From NCBI GenBank assembly GCA_029251525.1, contig JAQXDE010000032.1:248001-312000 (forward strand): DNA of 64,000 bases, in the 5' to 3' direction. Positions 8,637 to 18,093 of the stretch are shown piece by piece; position 1 is the first letter of the stretch; each line of letters starts with the position of its first letter. This DNA comes from Saprospiraceae bacterium (GTDB lineage: Bacteria; Bacteroidota; Bacteroidia; Chitinophagales; Saprospiraceae). The position numbers and the translations under genes were made by a program. The notes under the pieces were generated by a model that saw only the letters and a program-made list of their open reading frames with translations, searched no databases and was not told the origin of the DNA.

Positions 8637-11600
8637 TTAAATTTTCTCTTTTGTAAACCATTTATATAAAATTGGTACTACCACTAATGCTAATAAAGTA
8701 CTCGAAATCATCCCACCAATAATCGTAATCGTTAGCGGCGACCATTGGTTTGTTCTTTGTAAAGTCAATGGAACCAATCCTAATATAGTCGTAATCGAAG
8801 TCAATACAATCGGTTTAAATCGACGCTTACTTCCAATAATAATCGCTTCTTGCAAAGTCATCTGTCCTTCTTCGACCAATTGGTTAATGTAATCAACTAA
8901 AATAATTGAATTGTTCACCACAATCCCAATCAAACTAATCAATCCAACAAATGCAAAAAATGAAAATGGCCAACCAGTCAAATACAATGCAATAAAGGAT
9001 CCACAGATAGCCAAAGGAATTGCTGAAAAAACAATAAACGGTTGTAATACAGAACGAAATTGCAAAACCAAAACTGCAAAAATTGCTACCTGCGCTAAAA
9101 TCAAAATCACACCTAAACTTCCGAAAGTACTTTGTTGTTCTTTGTATTCTCCACCTATCACATATTCATATCCTCGTGGTAAATCAATTTCCTCTAATTT
9201 CTCAATAATACTTTGAGTGATTGGAATCGTTTTATCCAAATCATTAACTCCAGCAATAACTGAAGTATTCCTTTTTAGATCCAAATGCTCAAACTGTGCA
9301 ACACCTCCTTCAAATTGAATATCAGCAATATGATTCAATGGAATTTGTCCACCCATTCGATTAGCAATATATATTTTATTCAAATCTTCAATACTAGGAG
9401 ATTCATCGAAAGGCATTCGAATCACTAGGTTATAATCATTATCATCATCCAAAGTAATTTTATCTATGGCTAAACCATTTAAACTAGCTCGGACTGTTTG
9501 ATCAAAATCTAATTCTGAAACACCTAAGAGTCCTGCTTTTTCTCTGTTTAGGTTTATCTTTAACTGAGTTTGATCTCTACGCATAGGATTGTTAATATTA
9601 ATAACATTCGGAGTGTTTTCTAAAATATTCTCGACCTCAAGGGATAACTTTTTTAAAATTAATAAATCCTCACCGACGATTTCAATCTCAATTGGAGCTT
9701 TAACTGGAACACCATTTTTTAATTCCTCAGTTGTAATCTCTGCTCCCAAATATTGTTTAAAACTCTTTCTCAAATCTGAAATTGTTTTATAAAAACGCCC
9801 TTGATCCCATTCTGTAAAATTGACCAAAATCTCACCTCTAGATTTCATAAAAGACGCTGGAATTTTGTTGTAATAAATTTGTGGATTTCCATGGCCAACA
9901 TTGGTGGTATAGTTTTTAACATAATCCATAGAGTCTAAAACTGATTCTACAAATTCAATCGCCTTTTCAGTTTCAGCCATACTTGATCCCCTAGGCGTTC
10001 GAACATCAATTAGTAACAATGGTTTGTCTGCTGTTGGGAAAAAACTAACTCCAATTTTCGGAAATAGCGAAAAACTAAAAATTAAAACAGCTATTGAAGC
10101 AATCATAATCAACCATCCAGTCTTCAAAGAAAACCTTAAAATTGGATCGTAAATTCTATTCTCCATCCAAAAGAAAAATTGATCAGCATAAGATAGCTTT
10201 GATGGAGCTTTTTTTTCCATCACCCAATTAGATAAAATAGGTGAAAATGTCAGTGCTAAAATCAAAGATATGACTAAAGTAAAAATCACTGTAAATGGCA
10301 ATGATTGTAAAAATAATCCTGCGCCTTCGCCCAATTGACTCAAGGGAAAAAAGGATAAAATTGTTGTGACAGTGGAACTAAATATAGCTAACCCTACTTC
10401 AGAAGCGCCTTTCATTGCAGCTTCCCGTCTTGAAAAGCCTTCTTTAATGAATCGATTAATATTTTCAAGCACCACTATTCCATTGTCCACTAAAAGTCCC
10501 AATGCTAAAACCAAAGAAGCAATAGAAATCTGTTGCAAACCAAAACCTGCTCCCTTTAACAATCCCAATGACAAAATCATACAAAGCGGAATCAAAGTAA
10601 TAATGATAAATGCAGAACGCCAACCTAACACCAATAATATCACAATCCCAACTAGTAAAACACCTTGCAATAAGTTGGAAAAAAATTCATTGATTCTTTT
10701 TTTTACTGCAGAAGCTTGTTCAAAAGAAACATTTAGGTAAACATTTTTGGGTAAATCACTCTTAAACTCATCAGCTAGTAATTGAACTTCTTGGTCAACA
10801 TCAATAATATTTTCGCCAGTTTTTAATTTTAGAGTGATAAATATGGATTTCATTTTGTTGAACTCTGCTTTCCATAATAGGTCTTCATTTTCCATCGTCA
10901 CCTCAGCAATATCTCTCAGATAAACAACTCTATTGTTACCTACTGCGATGATCGTATTTTTTACTTCTTCAATATTATCATACCCTCCTGTACTTTTGAT
11001 AGTAAAATTCTTAGAACCAGCACCAACATTACCTCCTGGGATATTGATATTATTTGATCTTAATATTCCAGCAACCTGTCCTAAGTTAATATTCTGGGCA
11101 GCCATCCTTTCGTAGTCCAATGATACTCGAATCTCTTCAGAAGGACTTGCCTCGATCCTGATTTTATTCAACCCATTGACTGATTCTAACTTATCCTCAA
11201 AATCTTCTGCTAGGTCATGCAATTCATGATAATTCACATTCTCTGAACTTAAAGCAAAGACCAAATAATTCACCATTTCCTCTGGTTTAATTTGCCGAAC
11301 ATCAAACAACACAATTCCATCTGGCAAATCCCCCCTTACACTATTTATTTGGCGCAAAACTTCATTATATTTTTCTGTATAATCCCCCTCAAATTCTGAA
11401 TTAACTCCTACTCGTGCCAAGCCTTCTGAAACAAACGCTTCAATTTCTGTAATCCCATCTAATTCATTTATCGCTTTCTCAAGAGGATCTACTATTAAAT
11501 TCTCCATATCCTCAGGACTAGTTCCAGGATATACAATCACCATATTATAAAAAGGAAAATTAACCTGAGGATCCTCAGAACGAGACATGCTTATAAATGA

Positions 11601-11681
11601 TCGAACACTTAAAACTATAGCAATTAAAATTACGATTACAACAAATTGGGCATTTCGAATAGCTAACCTAGTTAAATTCAT
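8637..11681 (-). CDS. RND-family multidrug efflux permease (AcrB/HAE-type)
   Basis: Inner-membrane proton-driven pump of 1014 residues, the normal length for the family. It begins with the first transmembrane helix (NAQFVVIVILIAIVLSVRSF) and has the usual 12-helix plan with two large periplasmic loops (roughly residues 40-335 and 555-860). The helix-4 signature reads GLLVDNGIVVLENINR, where the usual proton-relay pair Asp-Asp is Asp-Asn. The matching second-half signature is GIVVNNSIILVDYINQL. The start is 4 bp from the stop of the adaptor gene upstream, so the two are translationally close. Together with the TolC-type gene it forms a complete tripartite exporter (TolC-adaptor-permease order of transcription). 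The substrate is unknown: no heavy-metal-specific motif was identified and drug-type substrates are the default guess. Confidence 0.93.
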   Translation of the reverse strand: MNLTRLAIRNAQFVVIVILIAIVLSVRSFISMSRSEDPQVNFPFYNMVIVYPGTSPEDMENLIVDPLEKAINELDGITEIEAFVSEGLARVGVNSEFEGDYTEKYNEVLRQINSVRGDLPDGIVLFDVRQIKPEEMVNYLVFALSSENVNYHELHDLAEDFEDKLESVNGLNKIRIEASPSEEIRVSLDYERMAAQNINLGQVAGILRSNNINIPGGNVGAGSKNFTIKSTGGYDNIEEVKNTIIAVGNNRVVYLRDIAEVTMENEDLLWKAEFNKMKSIFITLKLKTGENIIDVDQEVQLLADEFKSDLPKNVYLNVSFEQASAVKKRINEFFSNLLQGVLLVGIVILLVLGWRSAFIIITLIPLCMILSLGLLKGAGFGLQQISIASLVLALGLLVDNGIVVLENINRFIKEGFSRREAAMKGASEVGLAIFSSTVTTILSFFPLSQLGEGAGLFLQSLPFTVIFTLVISLILALTFSPILSNWVMEKKAPSKLSYADQFFFWMENRIYDPILRFSLKTGWLIMIASIAVLIFSFSLFPKIGVSFFPTADKPLLLIDVRTPRGSSMAETEKAIEFVESVLDSMDYVKNYTTNVGHGNPQIYYNKIPASFMKSRGEILVNFTEWDQGRFYKTISDLRKSFKQYLGAEITTEELKNGVPVKAPIEIEIVGEDLLILKKLSLEVENILENTPNVININNPMRRDQTQLKINLNREKAGLLGVSELDFDQTVRASLNGLAIDKITLDDDNDYNLVIRMPFDESPSIEDLNKIYIANRMGGQIPLNHIADIQFEGGVAQFEHLDLKRNTSVIAGVNDLDKTIPITQSIIEKLEEIDLPRGYEYVIGGEYKEQQSTFGSLGVILILAQVAIFAVLVLQFRSVLQPFIVFSAIPLAICGSFIALYLTGWPFSFFAFVGLISLIGIVVNNSIILVDYINQLVEEGQMTLQEAIIIGSKRRFKPIVLTSITTILGLVPLTLQRTNQWSPLTITIIGGMISSTLLALVVVPILYKWFTKEKI

Positions 11682-11685
11682 ATTT

Positions 11686-12729
11686 TTATTTTATGTAGAT
11701 TCGATCTCCATCAATTAAGTATGCTGCACCTGTAGTTATCACTTTTTCTATTGTACCCTCAACAGGTTTTTTTATAAAAATAGAATGGTTTGTAATATGA
11801 ATAAGTTCTACTTTTACCATTTTAGCAATGGTATCAGATTCTGTTGGAATAAAAATCATCAATTCTTTTTGATCTCCCTCAACGATTGATAGAATTGGTA
11901 ATTCAAGATAAGGTTCGCTGTCCTTTGGATTTATCTTCGCTCGACCTATAGAGCCATTTCGTAGTCTTTTATTTTTGGAGTCAATCGATATTTTCACTTC
12001 AAATGTTCCAGTCAATGGATCAGCAGATTCTGCAATATTGGATATTTGACCGTAAAATAATTCATTAGGAAATGCATCAAAGCCTACTTCTGCTTGACTC
12101 TTCAATTTTACACGATTAACATCTTTATCAGAGAGTGAAACTTTCATCACATAAGTACTTCCTTGAGATGAGGCAACTATTAAAATTGGCTGCCCGGGTG
12201 AGACCAACTCATTTGGTTCAGACAATTTTCGTATCACTCGACCGTTTACAGGGCTAATGATTTTAGCATATTTTTGGTTAAACTTCGCTATTCCTAAATC
12301 CGCCTCAGAAACTTGTAAAAGTGTTGTTAAATCATCGACATTTTCTGAGGTCGCTACTGAGTCTGCAAACATGCTTTTAACTCTCTCTAAATCTCGGTAA
12401 GCTTTTTGAACAGCTCTTTTTGCTTTTAAAACCTGTGCATCAATTTCATTAGTTCGCATTGTTCCTAATAAATCTCCTTTTCGAACAAAATCGCCTTCCT
12501 TAACTTTTAGTGATGAAATAAATCCACCGATTTTAAATGAAAGTTTGTGTTCTGTATCTGAACCAAGTCTACCAATAGTTTGAATTGGAATAGGATCAGT
12601 TTTCGTTTCGACTGTTTCAACCTTCACAAAGTTCTTTTGTCGAGCAGGTTCTGTTGATTCATTTTGATGGTGATCTACTCGACAAGAAAAAACAAAAATG
12701 AACAGTAAAAAAAATATAAAGTGTTTCAT
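11686..12729 (-). CDS. RND efflux periplasmic adaptor (membrane fusion protein), lipoprotein
   Basis: 347 residues, HlyD/MFP family, linking the RND permease to the outer-membrane channel. The N-terminus is a lipoprotein signal with lipobox VFSC (residues 13-16), so it is probably lipid-anchored in the periplasm. The first half of the barrel/lipoyl region starts near residue 55 (LGSDTEHKLSFKIGGFISSLKVKEGD, where the biotinyl-lipoyl fold is recognised). A short alpha-hairpin covers about residues 100-155, and the lipoyl half then returns with ISPVNGRVIRKLSEPNELVSPGQPI. Beta-barrel and membrane-proximal domains follow. It is 81 bp downstream of the TolC-type gene and 4 bp upstream of the permease. 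Confidence 0.92.
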   Translation of the reverse strand: MKHFIFFLLFIFVFSCRVDHHQNESTEPARQKNFVKVETVETKTDPIPIQTIGRLGSDTEHKLSFKIGGFISSLKVKEGDFVRKGDLLGTMRTNEIDAQVLKAKRAVQKAYRDLERVKSMFADSVATSENVDDLTTLLQVSEADLGIAKFNQKYAKIISPVNGRVIRKLSEPNELVSPGQPILIVASSQGSTYVMKVSLSDKDVNRVKLKSQAEVGFDAFPNELFYGQISNIAESADPLTGTFEVKISIDSKNKRLRNGSIGRAKINPKDSEPYLELPILSIVEGDQKELMIFIPTESDTIAKMVKVELIHITNHSIFIKKPVEGTIEKVITTGAAYLIDGDRIYIK

Positions 12730-12810
12730 TTTATATTATTATAAATTTGAATATCGTTATTCCCTTCACATTAAAAAATCTCTTTGAAATTATGACTATC
12801 AGTCCTTTAA

Positions 12811-14184
12811 TTACTTTTCAATAATTCTATCTAGCTCAGACAAAAGAATCAAATAATCATATTTAGAGAGCACCCTTGTCATTTTACTTGTTGTCAAACT
12901 ATTTTGAGCTTGAGTCAATTGGATCAGAACTGCTTTATCATTTCGGTACCTAGCATAGATTGCATCAAAACTTTTTTGCGCGCTTGATACAGCCACCTTT
13001 TCTGCTTGCATCCTAAATTGTAGAGAACGAATTTTGTAAACAACTTGGGTTACCTCTATTTCCACTTTTTGGGATAATCGTTTCCTTTCGTTTTCTAGAA
13101 TTCGTTGATCAACTTTAATTTCTTCAATTCTCTTTTTCCTCATACCTCCGTCAATTAAATCCCAATTCATTCCTAATCCAACTGTAAATAATTGACCTCC
13201 GTTGCTAAAGTTAAATGATTCTGTTTGCAATCCAATTCCTCCAAAAATACCAAGAGTTGGCTTCTTCTCCTTATCAATTCTTTTTTGATTAAGTGAATTT
13301 ACAATAGCTCCGACATCAAGTTTTCTAAACTCTAATCGAGATTGTAAGGCATCATTTTTTAATGATGTAATGTTCCTACTTTCTCGAATCTTACTATTTA
13401 AAACATTTTCATCTATTAGGATTTCAGCATCTAAAGATCTATTAAGTAATAAATTAAAATAGACTTTTGATAAATTTTGTTGCTCCATCACCATAGCTTT
13501 TTGGCTTTGCAAATTTGCTATTTGATACTCAACATCTGATAAAACATCTGGCGTAGCCTTATCGTATTTAACTAACTTTTTATTGAAGTTTAAAACCTCT
13601 AATAATAACTTTTCAGTTTCGCCTAGGATTGTTAGACCTTCAAAGGTTTTGAGATAATTAAAATAACCAATTTTTACTTGAGCAATAATTTCTCTTTTGC
13701 TCAACTCGATATTAAGAACATTGATTCGAAGCAATTCATTTTGAATTCTTTGATTATATTTTATCGAACTATTTATCAATGGTTTTGAAATAGACAATTG
13801 CAAATCCAGATAATTATTTGGTGTTAGTTGGATTTTTTCATTTTCTATATTTGTTGGAAAGTTAGTTGAACTAGTCAATTGGTTCAATGTCCCGTATACA
13901 GGATTGAATAAATCGCCCAGTGGGAATAATAATTCTCTCCCCCCTTCAGCAAATAAATAACTAGCATTTAAATCAACTGTTGGTTTCCACAATTTATTAG
14001 CTTGTTCAACTTTTGAATATTGCTTTTCCTCTTTTAATATTTCAGATTGAATACTTAAATTATTACTCAATGCATCTTTGATATAATTATTTAAAATATC
14101 ACTTTGAGCATAACAAACAGAAAGGGAAATAAATTGGAAAGGAATAAATAGAAGGATTGATATTTTGATTCTCATTTTGAGCAT
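12811..14184 (-). CDS. TolC-family outer-membrane efflux channel
   Basis: Outer-membrane channel of the tripartite exporter, 457 residues. A signal peptide ends at about residue 27 (SVCYAQ). The mature part is the duplicated TolC plan: two copies of a mostly helical unit (about residues 30-230 and 250-450) with long coiled-coil helices such as KLLLEVLNFNKKLVKYDKATPDVLSD and KVAVSSAQKSFDAIYARYRNDKA, plus short beta-strand insertions containing GGIGLQTESF. An alternative ATG at 14175 removes three residues and is equally good. It is the first gene of the operon with the adaptor and the permease. About 1.1 kb of non-coding DNA lies upstream and should hold the promoter; I recognise no regulator gene beside it. 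Confidence 0.92.
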   Translation of the reverse strand: MLKMRIKISILLFIPFQFISLSVCYAQSDILNNYIKDALSNNLSIQSEILKEEKQYSKVEQANKLWKPTVDLNASYLFAEGGRELLFPLGDLFNPVYGTLNQLTSSTNFPTNIENEKIQLTPNNYLDLQLSISKPLINSSIKYNQRIQNELLRINVLNIELSKREIIAQVKIGYFNYLKTFEGLTILGETEKLLLEVLNFNKKLVKYDKATPDVLSDVEYQIANLQSQKAMVMEQQNLSKVYFNLLLNRSLDAEILIDENVLNSKIRESRNITSLKNDALQSRLEFRKLDVGAIVNSLNQKRIDKEKKPTLGIFGGIGLQTESFNFSNGGQLFTVGLGMNWDLIDGGMRKKRIEEIKVDQRILENERKRLSQKVEIEVTQVVYKIRSLQFRMQAEKVAVSSAQKSFDAIYARYRNDKAVLIQLTQAQNSLTTSKMTRVLSKYDYLILLSELDRIIEK

Positions 14185-15320
14185 TTTGAAACTGGTATAA
14201 GAATAGGGAATTATTTAATTGGAAAGAAAGATATTCTGATGAATCGTAAGAATTGAAGGCTGAATTGTAAAAACTAATCAAATAACTTTTTTTGCAAGAT
14301 ATTAATCTTCTAAATGTGTATTAAAAAAAATAAAAACACCCGAAAAAGATGTTACCCCTTATTCGATTTCTTACCTAAAAAAAATTGAGTTATTTTTTTT
14401 AGTCATAACTATAATTATTTTTCTTTTCAAACTGATGTGATATACACTTACAGGAAAGAACCCTAAGTAATAAAATTTTCAGTACTTGAACATAAGTCAT
14501 CAAAGGTTATTAAATTTTTTCTCTAGTTGTTATGTCATTTTTAAAAGTAGTCAGTTGCATGGAGCTAAAGAAATTAATACTTCTACTTATCCAGTTTTGA
14601 AAATAATTATGCCCACCAAAAAGTATCAAAATAGAATCCTTTCTGATCCCAACCCTATTGTAGATCAGAAATTCCAAAACATAAATCATGTATAATACAA
14701 AGTTAGAAATTACTTAATAATCTGTTTTAACTTCTGAAAGATCAAAATTTAGGTATTTTGTAAAAATTGTTAACGAACTTTAACATTTTACAATCTAAAA
14801 ATATAGGTTCACCTTTTTTCCCATCATACTTATTGATAAAGTAAAACTTATTTTAGGTTTAGAATACAACTAACAAACCACCTTTAAAAGATAAACAGAA
14901 ATCCTACAATAATAAAAACTTGACAAAATTGGAGTACTTAATTTCTGCAGTAAGAACAATTATTTCATGATTAACAAAAGAAAATATTATAAATAAACCA
15001 TATCTATAGATCGTGAAATTAACATGAATATTTTTGATGTTTTTATCAAAGATTTAAAATATTTTACTATTTTTGGGAAAACAAATTATAATCGGGTATA
15101 ATTTAATTTTCAAAGACTTTCGTTTTATCCTTTCCTGTAACACATATCATATCAAAAAACGCTGTCAATTATTGACCTAAGGCCAATTCCAATGATTAAA
15201 AATTATTCAATATAATATTTTTTAGTCCAGGCTTTAAAGACAATTATTAAAATTTCTTTCAATAAATAGGAATTTATTGCAGTCATTTTTCTAAAACTAT
15301 CTATCAAACCCGATCTAAAT
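14185..15320. other. 1.1-kb intergenic region, no supported gene
   Basis: Divergent spacer between the efflux operon (-) and the small secreted protein gene (+), unusually long for this window. It is very AT-rich with many short stop-interrupted frames; the longest, 14486-14695 (+), begins with TTG and has no family resemblance. I see no strong hairpin, tRNA-like fold or long repeat. It presumably contains both divergent promoters. Confidence 0.6.
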
Positions 15321-16004
15321 ATGAAAAAGCAATTTAATTTTGCTAGTGTTAAAGTTCTGATTCTTATTATTTTCTCTTTTGGTTTTGCAAGTTTGACTAC
15401 AGCAAAATGTGTTTATCTCAAACCAATGAATATCAAAAAAATGGGTATGGGATTTATGCTATCTTGGGAAACTTCTGAAGAGGCTGATATTCAGGCTTTT
15501 GTGATCCAAAGATCCACTAATGGAATTGATTTTAAAAATGCTGGTGATGTTAAAGGTGCGGGCTATTCAACTAAAGTTACTTCTTATCGATTTCTTGATT
15601 TAATCCACACTGGCAAAAAAACTTGTTATAGACTGCTGCACTATGCTACAGATGGTAGTTTTACAATTAGTGAAACGTTCTTTATGGACAAAAAAAACAA
15701 CTCAACCTTTTCAATAGCTTCTGTAAACAGTACCATCACAAATAATGAAATAAGTTTAACATTAGATGCAAAAAAATCAATGACAATTAATTATGAGGTT
15801 GTTAATAAAGGTGGCCAAATAGTAAAAAAGGGCTCTCAAAAAATCAATACAGGGAAAAACTTTGTAAATATAAATTGTAAAGCATTCTCAACAGGAGCAT
15901 ATAATGTGGTTTTAAAGAATGGAAATAAAAATTCAAATATCACAATTAAAAAAGTTTCTGAGAGAGAGATGCCTCAACTTGAATATAGTGTTGTGCATAT
16001 GTAA
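15321..16004 (+). CDS. Secreted protein with FnIII-like fold and a possible T9SS-type C-terminus
   Basis: 227 residues. The signal peptide covers residues 1-28 (ILIIFSFGFASLTTAKC). The central part (about 35-115: LSWETSEEADIQAFVIQRSTNG ... YRFLDLIHTGKKTCYRLLHY) is the fibronectin-III-like pattern often placed directly before type IX sorting tails in Bacteroidota. The C-terminal ~75 residues (INTGKNFVNINCKAFSTGAYNVVLKNG) imitate the second half of a Por tail, where the core is 'NVSxLxxGxYxVxL'. However, the usual YPNP-type start of the tail is missing, and about 15 extra residues follow the place where such tails end. Export is likely; T9SS dependence is uncertain. A strong terminator follows at 16030. 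Confidence 0.7.
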   Translation: MKKQFNFASVKVLILIIFSFGFASLTTAKCVYLKPMNIKKMGMGFMLSWETSEEADIQAFVIQRSTNGIDFKNAGDVKGAGYSTKVTSYRFLDLIHTGKKTCYRLLHYATDGSFTISETFFMDKKNNSTFSIASVNSTITNNEISLTLDAKKSMTINYEVVNKGGQIVKKGSQKINTGKNFVNINCKAFSTGAYNVVLKNGNKNSNITIKKVSEREMPQLEYSVVHM

Positions 16005-16029
16005 TAAACTTCAAAGCACAAATAAAAAA

Positions 16030-16063
16030 GCAGGATTTACTTGATTGTAAATCCTGCTTTTTT
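16030..16063 (+). terminator. Strong intrinsic terminator after the 15321-16004 gene
   Basis: Perfect 11-bp stem GCAGGATTTAC / GTAAATCCTGC with a 6-nt loop (16041-16046), preceded by six A and followed by six T. Confidence 0.9.
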
Positions 16064-16197
16064 ATTTTAGGCAAATATGTTTAATAAAAAAAATGATTTG
16101 AATCTGGAAGGTGAGTAATTATTCTAAATCTATGACATTTATTGAAACAAAGGAGAAGGACTATTTCTAAAAAAATCCCTATTTTCACTTTAAAAAA

Positions 16198-17250
16198 ATG
16201 AAAAAATTTCTCCTCCTTCTTCCCATTATTTTTCTTTATGCCTGTAAATCCCAACCCCACATTACTCCCCTTCTGCAACTTTCAAAAAATCACAAAGTCA
16301 TTTTTCTAGATAGTCTCAAAGCAGGTAACGCAATCATCAAAGATGAAATGGAAAACTTCTTTTCATTAATCACTCCACTTGATATTAGTATTCAAATGAA
16401 AAAAAACTTTGAAGTAGAAACGTCTCGAAATGAAATCATTAAAGAATATAAATCATTTTTAAAAAAAGATGTTTTAAACTTCTCCAAGGAGGAAATGGAA
16501 TATGTAAACGGAGTTTTTAAAGAGGCTTATGAAATGTGCAACAAAGTTTCTACATCTATATTCCCAAAAGAAATTAAGCTAATAAAAACTCACGCCAATC
16601 ATTACGGCCCCGGAGCTTATTACACTCGCGAAAATTGTATTATCATTCCAAAAGATGAATTGGATTTACGAAATAAAGAAGGGTTCTTGGAAACAATGTT
16701 CCATGAAATATCTCATATATACACTCGCTTTCATCCAGAAAAACAAAGAGCACTATATAAATTAATTGGCTTTTCAAATATAGGAAATATGTCGAATCTT
16801 TTAATAAAAGAAGAATTAAAAAGTAGAATATTATTAAATCCAGATGGTATTAACTTTGCTTATCACATCGAATTAAAAGAAAAGAGTGGTCGACCCTACT
16901 CTGCTATCCCAATTATAAAATCTAACGAAACAAGGTATATCGAATCCAAAAATGATTTTTTCAACTATATTGATTTTAGTCTATATAAAATAAGTATCCA
17001 ACACGGTGTCCAAGTGAAAACTGATGCCGAAGGAAATTCCACAATTAACATGGATAATGTGCCCAACTTTTTTGAAAAAATCACTTCAAATACTGATTAT
17101 ATTATTCACCCTGACGAAATCATCGCTGATAATTTCATGTACTTAATGATGCGCGAGAAGAAGAACGGGTTGATCCGAAGCTTTTCAAAAGATGGTACAG
17201 AACTATTGAGAAATATTAAAAATATCTTGATCGATGAATCTATGAATTAA
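16198..17250 (+). CDS. Putative zinc metallopeptidase lipoprotein (HEXXH)
   Basis: 350 residues. The N-terminus is a lipoprotein signal (MKKFLLLLPIIFLYAC, lipobox LYAC), so it is anchored in the periplasmic or outer membrane. A zinc-binding helix lies at residues 169-173 (HEISH), preceded by ETMF as in many gluzincins. A possible third ligand is near residue 307 in HPDEIIADN, about 134 residues later. That spacing is longer than in thermolysin-like families, but similar distances occur in lipoproteins with inserted domains. A highly charged N-terminal segment (about 30-110) precedes the catalytic part. I cannot name the MEROPS family. It is followed 177 bp downstream by the DUF697/SHOCT gene on the same strand. 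Confidence 0.7.
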   Translation: MKKFLLLLPIIFLYACKSQPHITPLLQLSKNHKVIFLDSLKAGNAIIKDEMENFFSLITPLDISIQMKKNFEVETSRNEIIKEYKSFLKKDVLNFSKEEMEYVNGVFKEAYEMCNKVSTSIFPKEIKLIKTHANHYGPGAYYTRENCIIIPKDELDLRNKEGFLETMFHEISHIYTRFHPEKQRALYKLIGFSNIGNMSNLLIKEELKSRILLNPDGINFAYHIELKEKSGRPYSAIPIIKSNETRYIESKNDFFNYIDFSLYKISIQHGVQVKTDAEGNSTINMDNVPNFFEKITSNTDYIIHPDEIIADNFMYLMMREKKNGLIRSFSKDGTELLRNIKNILIDESMN

Positions 17251-17427
17251 TTATTATTTTAAATCATAAAATTAAGAAAAGGCAGTTTGCGAAAAACTAT
17301 AATACCTTCTTTATATCTAAATTAAATCAATCAAACTATCAATCGAAATCCTATTTTCGTCGAAAATTTAAATAAATTGTTCATATCTATATTAATTTTG
17401 ACCTTCATCAAATAAAAGTGATAGATT

Positions 17428-18093
17428 ATGAATGAAAAAAAATACAAAGCAGACAACATCATAAAGAATCATGTAATGTTTGCAACGGGTGCAGGAGCAA
17501 TTCCAATTCCATTATTAGATTTTGCAGGGGTTACGGCAGTTCAACTGGATATGATGAAAAAGTTGACTAATCTTTATAATGAAAATTATTCAGAAAATGT
17601 AGGGAAAGCATTTATTGCTTCTTTGACTAGTACATCTATAGCTCGAATGGGTGCATCTTTGATCAAAGCTATTCCTATAGTTGGAACTGCTTTAGGTGTT
17701 GTTTCCATGTCAATTATGTCTGGCGCTTCAACTTATGCTTTGGGTAATGTAATTACACAGTTTTTAGAAAAAGGAATTGGCTTTAAAGATTTCAATGAAG
17801 ATATGGCTCGGAAAATTTATGAAGAAAATTTAGAAAAAGGAAAAAAAATAGCGGAAGAATTAAAAAATAAAGCGGAGGAAAAAATGGGAGAAATGCAAGA
17901 TGAAGACTTCGATATACCGACTACTTCAGAAGATGCAGAACCAAATTCTACTTCAAATACCCCCCCGCCAAAAGTAGTACCTGAAAATGATGTGTATGCT
18001 GAATTAATGAAATTAGGCAGCTTACGTGACCAGGGAATTATCACAGATGAGGAGTTTGCCAAAATGAAAAAAGAGATAATTGACAAATTCTAA
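17428..18093 (+). CDS. DUF697-family membrane protein with C-terminal SHOCT domain
   Basis: 221 residues. The N-terminal ~130 residues match the DUF697 pattern: an amphipathic start, ATGAGAIPIPLLDFAGVTAVQLDMMKKL, and two hydrophobic glycine-rich segments (IARMGASLIKAIPIVGTALGVVSMSIMSGAS). A helical charged linker (about 125-165) follows, with a Pro/Thr-rich spacer. The last ~30 residues (ELMKLGSLRDQGIITDEEFAKMKKEIIDK) are a clear SHOCT domain, a short oligomerisation motif. The role of DUF697 proteins is not firmly known; many are inner-membrane proteins linked to GTPases or stress. Its stop overlaps the next gene by 14 bp, which suggests translational coupling. Confidence 0.82.
   Translation: MNEKKYKADNIIKNHVMFATGAGAIPIPLLDFAGVTAVQLDMMKKLTNLYNENYSENVGKAFIASLTSTSIARMGASLIKAIPIVGTALGVVSMSIMSGASTYALGNVITQFLEKGIGFKDFNEDMARKIYEENLEKGKKIAEELKNKAEEKMGEMQDEDFDIPTTSEDAEPNSTSNTPPPKVVPENDVYAELMKLGSLRDQGIITDEEFAKMKKEIIDKF

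Noticed and set aside
10366-10740. 124-codon frame antisense to the RND permease
   Set aside because: Shadow of a conserved membrane-protein gene; composition is that of a reversed hydrophobic sequence.
14486-14695. 69-codon plus-strand frame in the spacer next to the efflux operon
   Set aside because: Starts with TTG, has no coherent domain, no ribosome-binding site, and lies in AT-rich DNA where such frames are common.
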